DNA of 64,000 nt from Conexibacter sp. SYSU D00693 (GTDB taxonomy: Bacteria > Actinomycetota > Thermoleophilia > Solirubrobacterales > Solirubrobacteraceae): assembly GCF_017084525.1 (NCBI RefSeq), contig NZ_CP070950.1, positions 4,154,001 to 4,218,000 on the forward strand, in the 5' to 3' direction. The position numbers and the translations under genes were made by a program. The notes under the pieces were generated by a model. That model did no database searches. It saw nothing but the letters and a program-made list of their open reading frames with translations, and was not told the DNA's origin. How positions within the stretch are numbered: the first letter of the stretch is position 1; each line of letters begins with the position of its first letter. This document shows positions 17,472 to 23,938 of this stretch, piece after piece.

Positions 17472-17477
17472 TAGCCT
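17472..17477 (+). promoter_or_regulatory. -10 element of tilS
   Basis: TAGCCT, 7 nt before GTG 17485, with GTGAGA 17 bp further upstream as a possible -35. It fixes the start inside a longer open frame that overlaps recQ on the opposite strand. Confidence 0.6.
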
Positions 17478-17484
17478 CCCCGCC

Positions 17485-18438
17485 GTGGACCTCCTCGACC
17501 GCATCCGCGCCACGGGCCTGCTCCCGCCGGGCGAGCCGGTCGTCGTGCTGCTCTCGGGCGGCCGGGACTCCACGTGCCTGCTCGACGCCGCCGCGCGGCT
17601 GGCCGGAACCGCGAGCACCACGGCGCTGCACGTCGACCACGGCCTGCGCGGGCCGCAGGCCTCGGCGCGCGAGCGTGAGCACTGCGCGGACCTCGCCGAC
17701 CGCCTCGGGGTCGCCCTCGAGGTCCACGCCGCGCCGCCCCGCGACCCGGAGGCCGACGGCAACGTCCACGCGTGGGCGCGCGAGGTCCGCCACGCCGCGG
17801 GCCACGCCGCCGCGGCCGCCCGCGGGGCGCGCCTCGCGCTGGGCCACACGGCCACCGACCAGGTCGAGACCGTCCTCTACCGCCTCGCCACGAGCCCGGG
17901 CCGCCGCGCCCTGCTCGGCATGGCCGCGCAGCGCGAGGACGGGCTGGTGCGCCCGCTGCTGGCCGCCCGCGTCACGCGCGAGGAGACCGCCGCGCACTGC
18001 GCCGGCCGCGACCTGCCCGTCCTCGAGGACCCGAGCAACGACGACCCCGGGTTCGCGCGCGCCCGCGTGCGCCACGGGCTCGTCCCGGCGCTCGCGGCGG
18101 TCGACGCGCGCGCCAGCGACAACATCCTGCGCACCGCCGAGCTGCTGCGCGAGGAGGCCGCGGTCCTCGACGAGCTCATCGCCACGACACTCGCCGGGCG
18201 CGACCGGATCCCGCGCCAGGAGCTGCGGGTCCTCCCGCCGGCGCTGGCGCGGCTCGTGGTGCGCCACCTCGCCGAGCAGGCCACCGGTGCGCTGTGCCCG
18301 CGGGCGTCACACCGCCTCGACGAGCTGCTCGCCCTGGAGAGCGGGGCGCTCGACGTGGGCGACGGCGCGCGGCTCGTCGTCCGCCGTGGCGAGGTGCACG
18401 CCGAGCGCACGCCGCCGCTTCGCCGCTCGACCGCGTAG
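17485..18438 (+). CDS. tilS: tRNA(Ile)-lysidine synthase TilS
   Basis: 317 aa. The ATP-pyrophosphatase loop is VVLLSGGRDSTCLLDAA near residue 16. ALHVDHGLRG and LGHTATDQVETVLYRLATS are TilS signatures, and ARVRHGLVPAL marks the end of the catalytic domain. It attaches lysine to C34 of tRNA-Ile(CAU), changing its decoding from AUG to AUA. The C-terminal domain is short, as in other actinobacterial forms. hpt follows, and both precede ftsH, the classic tilS-hpt-ftsH order. Confidence 0.93.
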   Translation: MDLLDRIRATGLLPPGEPVVVLLSGGRDSTCLLDAAARLAGTASTTALHVDHGLRGPQASAREREHCADLADRLGVALEVHAAPPRDPEADGNVHAWAREVRHAAGHAAAAARGARLALGHTATDQVETVLYRLATSPGRRALLGMAAQREDGLVRPLLAARVTREETAAHCAGRDLPVLEDPSNDDPGFARARVRHGLVPALAAVDARASDNILRTAELLREEAAVLDELIATTLAGRDRIPRQELRVLPPALARLVVRHLAEQATGALCPRASHRLDELLALESGALDVGDGARLVVRRGEVHAERTPPLRRSTA

Positions 18439-18441
18439 CGT
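18436..18441 (+). promoter_or_regulatory. -10 element of hpt, sharing the tilS stop codon
   Basis: TAGCGT begins with the TAG stop of tilS and lies 11 nt before ATG 18453. Confidence 0.45.
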
Positions 18442-18452
18442 TCGGCCGGCGC

Positions 18453-18980
18453 ATGCGGGACCCCAAGATCGGCGAGATGCTCGTCCAGCCCGACCAGCTC
18501 AAGCACCGGGTCCGCGAGCTCGGGGCGGAGATCTCGCGCGACTACGCCGAGCGCGACCTCCTCCTGGTCGGGGTCCTGAAGGGCGCGGTGTTCTTCCTCG
18601 CCGACCTCATGCGCCAGATCGACATCCCGTGCGAGGTCGACTTCATGGCCGTCGCGAGCTACGGCAGCGCCACCGACTCCAGCGGCGTCGTGCGGATCCT
18701 CAAGGACCTCGACCGCCCGATCGAGGACCGCGACGTCCTCATCGTCGAGGACATCGTCGACAGCGGCCTGACCCTCCAGTACCTGCTGCGCAACCTCGGG
18801 GCGCGCGACCCCCGGTCGCTCGAGGTCTGCTCCCTGCTGACCAAGCCCGAGCGGCGCAAGGTCGAGCTGCCGATCCGCTACACGGGGTTCGAGATCCCCC
18901 ACCGCTTCGCCATCGGCTACGGGCTGGACTCCGGGGAGCGCTACCGGAACCTGCCGTACGTGGCCGCACTGGCCGACTGA
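18453..18980 (+). CDS. hpt: Hypoxanthine phosphoribosyltransferase
   Basis: 175 aa, standard length. The PRPP-binding loop is LIVEDIVDSGLTLQYLL near residues 94-110; VGVLKGAVFFLADLMRQI and the flexible-loop SYGSATDSSG are also typical. It converts hypoxanthine or guanine plus PRPP to IMP or GMP. The spacing to tilS is 14 nt and a weak hairpin (GCGGC/GCCGC, 18983-18998) follows the stop. Confidence 0.94.
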   Translation: MRDPKIGEMLVQPDQLKHRVRELGAEISRDYAERDLLLVGVLKGAVFFLADLMRQIDIPCEVDFMAVASYGSATDSSGVVRILKDLDRPIEDRDVLIVEDIVDSGLTLQYLLRNLGARDPRSLEVCSLLTKPERRKVELPIRYTGFEIPHRFAIGYGLDSGERYRNLPYVAALAD

Positions 18981-19032
18981 GAGCGGCCTGAGAGCCGCGC
19001 GCCAAGCGGGCGGGCGGTACGGGCGCCGCTGC

Positions 19033-19038
19033 TACGCT
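19033..19038 (+). promoter_or_regulatory. -10 element of ftsH
   Basis: TACGCT, 9 nt before the TTG start at 19048. Confidence 0.55.
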
Positions 19039-19047
19039 TGACCACCC

Positions 19048-21033
19048 TTGAGCAGGTTCTTCAAGAGCGCGGCGTTCCCGATCCTCATCGTCGTGGTGCT
19101 GGCGTTCTTCGCCCAGCGCCTCATCGGGGGCCAGGACAAGCAGGAGCCGCCGAGCCGCGGCGACTTCAACACCCAGCTGGCCGACGGCGCGGTCAAGACG
19201 GTGAACCTCCGGACCAAGGACCAGGTCATGGAGGTCACGCTCAAGGGCGGCAAGACCTACGAGACGGGCTACAACCGCGAGACCGCGGACACCCTGGAGA
19301 ACCAGCTCCAGGCGGCCAAGGCCCAGGGCAAGATCACGGACTACGACGTCGAGCCGTCGAAGTCCAACGGCTGGCTCAGCCTCCTGACCTACGTCCTGCC
19401 GTTCCTCATCTTCATCGGGTTCTGGATCTTCCTGATGAACCAGGTCCAGGGCGGCGGCTCGAAGGTCATGTCCTTCGGCAAGTCCCGGGCCAAGCGCCTG
19501 AGCGTCGACTCGCCGAAGATCACCTTCCGCGACGTGGCGGGGGCCGACGAGGCCGTCGAGGAGCTCCACGAGATCAAGGAGTTCCTCGAGAACCCGAAGA
19601 AGTTCCAGGCGCTGGGTGCGCGCATCCCGAAGGGCGTCCTGCTCTTCGGCCCGCCCGGCACCGGCAAGACGCTGCTGGCCCGCGCGGTCGCCGGCGAGGC
19701 GGGCGTCCCGTTCTTCTCGATCTCCGGCTCGGACTTCGTCGAGATGTTCGTGGGCGTCGGCGCGTCCCGCGTGCGCGACCTCTTCGAGCAGGCCAAGCAG
19801 AACTCGCCCTGCATCATCTTCATGGACGAGATCGACGCCGTGGGTCGCCACCGCGGCGCCGGCCTCGGCGGCGGGCACGACGAGCGCGAGCAGACGCTCA
19901 ACCAGCTGCTCGTCGAGATGGACGGCTTCGAGATGAAGGACAACATCATCCTCATCGCCGCCACGAACCGCCCGGACATCCTCGACCCCGCGCTCCTGCG
20001 TCCCGGCCGCTTCGACCGTCAGATCGTCGTCGACCGCCCCGACCGCAAGGGCCGCGCCAAGATCCTCGAGGTCCACACCCGCGGCAAGCCGCTGGCGCGC
20101 GAGATCGACGTCGACGCGCTCGCCGGCCAGACGCCGGGCTTCACCGGCGCCGACCTGGCCAACCTCGTCAACGAGGCCGCGCTGCTCGCCGCGCGCAACG
20201 GCAAGCGCGAGATCACCCAGGTCGAGCTCGAAGAGGGGATCATGCGCGTCGTCGCCGGCCCCGAGAAGAAGACGCGCGTGATGGGCGAGAAGGAGAAGCT
20301 CATCACCGCCTACCACGAGATGGGCCACGCGATCGTCGGGCACTTCCTCGAGCACGCCGATCCGGTGCACAAGATCTCCGTCGTGGGCCGCGGCCAGGCG
20401 CTCGGCTACACGATCTCGATGCCGCAGGAGGACAAGTTCCTCACCACGCGCGCCGAGCTGCAGGACACGATGGCGATGACCCTCGGCGGCCGCGCCGCGG
20501 AGGAGATCGTCTTCGGTGAGATCACGACCGGGGCGTCGAACGACCTCGAGAAGATCACCGCCACGGCCAAGCAGATGGTCATGCGCTTCGGCATGAGCGA
20601 GAAGCTCGGCCCCCGCGTCTTCGGCCACGACCACGGCCAGCCGTTCCTCGGCCGCGAGTTCTCCTCGGAGCCCGACTACTCCGACGAGCTCGCCCGCGAG
20701 ATCGACGACGAGATCCGCCGCATCGTCGAGTCCGCCCACCAGCGTGCGAAGTCGATCCTCCTCGAGCACCGCGAGGCGCTCGAGACGATCAGCCAGCTCC
20801 TGGTCAAGCGCGAGACGATCGAGAAGCACGAGTTCGAGGCGCTCCTCGACGGCAAGTCGCCCGAGGAGGTCTTCGGGCCCGACGAGCCCACCGAGGCCGA
20901 CGGCGGCTCCGCGCCCGAGTCCGCCGCCCCCGAGCGCCCGGGCCGTGAGGCCCCGCGCCCGCTGCCGCGTCCGGGTCTGGCCGGCGCCGAGGCGCGCGGG
21001 CTCGACTCGCCAGAGCGTCCGGGCCTCGCCTAG
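19048..21033 (+). CDS. ftsH: ATP-dependent zinc metalloprotease FtsH
   Basis: 661 aa from TTG 19048. Two membrane helices near residues 8-27 and 110-132 enclose the small extracytoplasmic domain. Walker [18 protein letters not shown] is near residue 200, Walker [16 protein letters not shown] near 264, and the second region of homology includes [18 protein letters not shown]. The zinc site reads HEMGH (about residues 422-426) where most FtsH have HEAGH; both metal histidines and the glutamate are kept. It degrades misassembled membrane and regulatory proteins as a hexamer. The last 50 residues are Pro/Glu/Ala-rich and poorly conserved in the family. Confidence 0.96.
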   Translation: MSRFFKSAAFPILIVVVLAFFAQRLIGGQDKQEPPSRGDFNTQLADGAVKTVNLRTKDQVMEVTLKGGKTYETGYNRETADTLENQLQAAKAQGKITDYDVEPSKSNGWLSLLTYVLPFLIFIGFWIFLMNQVQGGGSKVMSFGKSRAKRLSVDSPKITFRDVAGADEAVEELHEIKEFLENPKKFQALGARIPKGVLLFGPPGTGKTLLARAVAGEAGVPFFSISGSDFVEMFVGVGASRVRDLFEQAKQNSPCIIFMDEIDAVGRHRGAGLGGGHDEREQTLNQLLVEMDGFEMKDNIILIAATNRPDILDPALLRPGRFDRQIVVDRPDRKGRAKILEVHTRGKPLAREIDVDALAGQTPGFTGADLANLVNEAALLAARNGKREITQVELEEGIMRVVAGPEKKTRVMGEKEKLITAYHEMGHAIVGHFLEHADPVHKISVVGRGQALGYTISMPQEDKFLTTRAELQDTMAMTLGGRAAEEIVFGEITTGASNDLEKITATAKQMVMRFGMSEKLGPRVFGHDHGQPFLGREFSSEPDYSDELAREIDDEIRRIVESAHQRAKSILLEHREALETISQLLVKRETIEKHEFEALLDGKSPEEVFGPDEPTEADGGSAPESAAPERPGREAPRPLPRPGLAGAEARGLDSPERPGLA

Positions 21034-21077
21034 CCCGTCGCGCCGCCGCGAGGCGGGCGGGCTCCTGCGCGACCGAT

Positions 21078-21112
21078 GACGTGTCGTGCATGGACCACAT
21101 GCACGACACGTC
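21078..21112 (+). repeat. 15-bp perfect inverted repeat downstream of ftsH
   Basis: Left arm GACGTGTCGTGCATG (21078-21092), spacer GACCA, right arm 21098-21112 its exact complement. No T-run follows. It could be a transcription terminator without a U-tail or a large operator. Confidence 0.6.
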
Positions 21113-21144
21113 TTCGGGAGGCCCGGCGGCGCGCCCCGACACCT

Positions 21145-21161
21145 CGTGCACGTGGTGCACG
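21145..21161 (+). promoter_or_regulatory. 7-bp inverted repeat upstream of folP
   Basis: CGTGCAC and GTGCACG separated by GTG. It shares the core TCGTGCA with the larger repeat at 21078-21112 and lies 41 bp before the folP -10, where a regulator could bind. Confidence 0.4.
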
Positions 21162-21201
21162 CTCGACGGGCCATGCGAGGCCGCCCGACGGCCCCGCGCG
21201 C

Positions 21202-21207
21202 TAGCGT
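21202..21207 (+). promoter_or_regulatory. -10 element of folP
   Basis: TAGCGT, 8 nt before GTG 21216. It excludes 45 upstream in-frame codons that cross the inverted repeats. Confidence 0.55.
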
Positions 21208-21215
21208 CCCGCCGC

Positions 21216-22034
21216 GTGACGGCGACCACCGCCCCGTTCACCGTCATGGGCGTCCTCAACGTCACGCCGGACTCGTTCTCCGACGGTGGCGAGTGGTTCG
21301 GCCACGACGACGCGGTGACGCACGGGCTGGAGCTCGCGCGGCAGGGCGCGGCGATCCTCGACGTGGGCGGCGAGTCCACGCGCCCCGGGGCGCTGCCGGT
21401 CCCCGCCGACGAGGAGCTGCGTCGCACGGTCCCCGTCGTCGGGGCGCTGGCGCGCAGCGGCGCGACGGTCTCCATCGACACGAGCAAGCTCGAGGTCGCC
21501 GAGGCCGCGCTCGCCGCCGGCGCGACGTACGTCAACGACGTCACCGCCTTCCGCGCCGCCCCGGAGATGGCGGGCCTCGTCGCCGACCGCGGGGCGACGT
21601 GCTGCCTGATGCACATGCGCGGCGAGCCGCGGACGATGCAGGACGCGCCGCGCTACGACGACGTCGTCAGCGACGTGAAGGCGTTCCTGGAGCAGCGCAT
21701 CGAGTTCGCGGTCACCGAGGGCGTGCGGGAGGACCGCATCCACCTCGATCCCGGCATCGGCTTCGGCAAGGGCCTGGCGCACAACCTCGAGCTCCTGCGC
21801 CGCCTCGACGAGCTGACGACGCTCGGGTTCCCGCTGCTCATCGGCACGTCGCGCAAGTCGTTCATCGGCCGGCTGACCGGCGCGACGGACCCGCACGACC
21901 GCGTCCCCGGCACGCTGGCGACCTGCGTCATGGCCCTCGAGCGCGGCGCGACGCTCTTCCGCGTGCACGACGTGCGCGAGGCGGTCCAGGCGCTGGCGGT
22001 GGCCGCTGCTACGTTGCGCGCCGATGGCGCCTGA
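21216..22034 (+). CDS. folP: Dihydropteroate synthase
   Basis: 272 aa. FTVMGVLNVTPDSFSDGG at the N-terminus is the family signature; DVGGESTRPGA binds the pterin, SIDTSKLEVAE and YVNDVTAF follow, and LIGTSRKSFIGRLTG near residue 210 supplies the lysine and serine that bind substrate. It joins 4-aminobenzoate to hydroxymethyl-dihydropterin diphosphate and is the sulfonamide target. Its end overlaps folB by 11 nt. Start GTG 21216 chosen by -10 spacing and family length. Confidence 0.95.
   Translation: MTATTAPFTVMGVLNVTPDSFSDGGEWFGHDDAVTHGLELARQGAAILDVGGESTRPGALPVPADEELRRTVPVVGALARSGATVSIDTSKLEVAEAALAAGATYVNDVTAFRAAPEMAGLVADRGATCCLMHMRGEPRTMQDAPRYDDVVSDVKAFLEQRIEFAVTEGVREDRIHLDPGIGFGKGLAHNLELLRRLDELTTLGFPLLIGTSRKSFIGRLTGATDPHDRVPGTLATCVMALERGATLFRVHDVREAVQALAVAAATLRADGA
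22010..22015 (+). promoter_or_regulatory. -10 element of folB inside folP
   Basis: TACGTT, 8 nt before ATG 22024, inside the last codons of folP. It would let folB be expressed separately. Confidence 0.4.
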
Positions 22035-22503
22035 CCGCGACGACGACGAGCTCGACCCGCTCGAGGACGACGCCGACGACGAGGGCTTCGAGCCCGACGA
22101 GGACGACGACGAGGACGTCGCGGACCAGACCGAGGTCACGATCGAGGTCCGCGGCCTGTCGCTCTACACCCACCACGGGGTGACCGAGGCCGAGCGCGAG
22201 ATCGGCCAGCGGCTGGTGCTCGACCTGCGCCTCGAGGTGGGCGACGTCGACGCGACCGTGACCGACCTCGTCGAGGACACGATCGACTACGGCGAGGTCT
22301 GCAACGTCGTCTCCCTCGTCGCCCAGCAGCGCTCGTACAAGACCCTCGAGCGGCTGTGCTCGGCGATCGCCGACCGCCTCCTGGACCGCTACGCCGCCGA
22401 GGAGGTGTGGGTGAAGGCCGCCAAGCCCGAGCCCCCGATCCCGCTGCCGGTCGAGGAGGTCGCGGTCGAGGTCTGGCGCCAGCGCGGCGGCAGCGAGGAC
22501 TAG
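22024..22503 (+). CDS. folB: Dihydroneopterin aldolase with acidic N-terminal extension
   Basis: 159 aa, longer than the usual 115-125. The first 38 residues are nearly all Asp/Glu (DRDDDELDPLEDDADDEGFE). The aldolase core starts at TIEVRGLSLYTHHGVTEAER, with TIDYGEVCNVV holding the pterin-binding glutamate region and VWVKAAKPEPPIPLP the catalytic lysine. It converts dihydroneopterin to hydroxymethyl-dihydropterin and glycolaldehyde. The start is backed by a -10 element, so the acidic tail appears to be real. Confidence 0.92.
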   Translation: MAPDRDDDELDPLEDDADDEGFEPDEDDDEDVADQTEVTIEVRGLSLYTHHGVTEAEREIGQRLVLDLRLEVGDVDATVTDLVEDTIDYGEVCNVVSLVAQQRSYKTLERLCSAIADRLLDRYAAEEVWVKAAKPEPPIPLPVEEVAVEVWRQRGGSED

Positions 22504-23297
22504 TGGGCGACCACGCCTTCGCCGCCGAGACCGCGGTCGGTCCCGGCGGCGCCGTCACGATCTCGGACGCCTGGAACGCGCCGACCGGTCCCAACGGCGG
22601 CTACGTCGCGGCCATCGTCCTGCGCGCCATGCAGGACGCCGTGGGCGACCCGGCCCGCTCCCCGCGCTCGCTGACCTGCCACTTCCTGCGCCCGCCCCAG
22701 CCCGGACCCGCCACCCTCGAGGTCACCGTCGAGCGCGCGGGGCGGTCGGTCAGCACCCTCACGGCGAGGCTCGTCCAGGACGGAAAGCCGATGGTCCTCG
22801 CCATCGCCGCCTTCTCGCTGGCCTTCGCGTCGCCGCAGACCTGGCAGCTCGACGGCCCGCCCGACGTCCCCCCGCCGGACGCGCTCGAGCCGTTCAGGCC
22901 GCGGCCGGAGATGCCGGCGGTGGCCCACCGCTTCGAGACCCGGTGGGCGCTCGGCGGCGTGCCGTTCAGCGGCGCCCCCGACGCCGTGTCCGGCGGCTGG
23001 CTGCGCCTCGCGCACGACCGCCAGCCGCTCGACGCGCCCCTGGTCACGCTGCTCACCGACGCGTGGATGCCCGCGTCCTTCAGCCGTCTCAGCGCCCCCG
23101 CGATGGCTCCGACGATCGACCTCACCGTCCACTTCCGGGCGCCGCTGCCGCTCGCCGGCCACGGCCCGGACGACCACGTCCTCGCGATCTTCCGGTCGCG
23201 CCACGTGCAGGACGGCTTCGTCGAGGAGGACGGCGAGCTCTTCGCCCAGGACGGCCGCCTGATCGCGATGAGCCGCCAGCTGGCGATCCTCCGATGA
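22503..23297 (+). CDS. TesB-like double-hotdog acyl-CoA thioesterase
   Basis: 264 aa; GTG shares one base with the folB stop. The first hotdog has NAPTGPNGGYVAAIVLRAMQDA and TCHFLRPPQPGPATLEVTVER; the second has DAWMPASFSRLSAPAMAPTIDLTVHFR and FRSRHVQDGFVEEDGELFAQDGRLI, the usual TesB-type ending. It should hydrolyse acyl-CoA to acid and CoA. It is locked into the folate operon by overlaps at both ends (1 nt with folB, ATGA with folK), which is not explained by pathway logic. Confidence 0.82.
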   Translation: MGDHAFAAETAVGPGGAVTISDAWNAPTGPNGGYVAAIVLRAMQDAVGDPARSPRSLTCHFLRPPQPGPATLEVTVERAGRSVSTLTARLVQDGKPMVLAIAAFSLAFASPQTWQLDGPPDVPPPDALEPFRPRPEMPAVAHRFETRWALGGVPFSGAPDAVSGGWLRLAHDRQPLDAPLVTLLTDAWMPASFSRLSAPAMAPTIDLTVHFRAPLPLAGHGPDDHVLAIFRSRHVQDGFVEEDGELFAQDGRLIAMSRQLAILR

Positions 23298-23818
23298 GCG
23301 AGCAGGTCGGCTTCCTCGGGCTGGGCTCGAACGTCGGCGACCGCCGCGAGCACCTCCAGGCCGCCGTCGACGCGCTGCCGGCCCACGGCGTGCGCGTCCT
23401 CGCGTCGTCCTCGACCTACGACACCGACCCGGTCGGCGAGGTCCTCGACCAGCCGAGCTTCCTCAACGCCTGCATTCGCATCGCGACGGCGCTCTCGCCC
23501 GAGGAGCTGCTCGACGCGTGCAAGGCCGTCGAGGCCGAGCGCGGCCGGACGCTCGCCGGCCAGCCCGGCTACGTGCGCCACGGGCCGCGCCCGATCGACG
23601 TCGACCTGCTGCTGCTCGGTGACGCGCCGCACCGCTCCGGGCGTCTCACGCTCCCGCACGCCCAGGTCACCGCGCGGCGGTTCGTGCTGGTCCCGCTGCT
23701 CGAGCTCGACCTCGAGCTCACCACGCCCGACGGCACCCGGCTGGCCGACGCGCTCGCCGCGCTGCCCGTCGACGAGGGCGTGCGCCGCGAGGGCCCGCCC
23801 CTCGCCGTCGCCGCCTGA
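23294..23818 (+). CDS. folK: 2-amino-4-hydroxy-6-hydroxymethyldihydropteridine diphosphokinase
   Basis: 174 aa. GLGSNVGDRREHLQAAVDAL at the N-terminus, SSTYDTDPVG, QPSFLNACIRIAT, and the HPPK signature RHGPRPIDVDLLLLGD near residue 100 with its metal aspartates. LTLPHAQVTARRFVLVPLLEL follows. It transfers diphosphate from ATP to the pterin, giving the substrate of FolP. ATGA overlap with the thioesterase gene shows translational coupling. Confidence 0.95.
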   Translation: MSEQVGFLGLGSNVGDRREHLQAAVDALPAHGVRVLASSSTYDTDPVGEVLDQPSFLNACIRIATALSPEELLDACKAVEAERGRTLAGQPGYVRHGPRPIDVDLLLLGDAPHRSGRLTLPHAQVTARRFVLVPLLELDLELTTPDGTRLADALAALPVDEGVRREGPPLAVAA

Positions 23819-23938
23819 GCCCGGCGCCGTCCTGCGCCGGACCGCCGGCGTCCAGACCGGCCTGGCCGGACCTCAAGGCCTCCCCGCCCGCGCCGACGTC
23901 GGAGGGCACGTCCGCCGTGCGCCGGCGCGCTCCCCTGC

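Noticed and set aside
20312-20326. HEMGH in FtsH as a defective active site
   Set aside because: Both zinc histidines and the glutamate are present; the alanine-to-methionine change is outside the catalytic residues.
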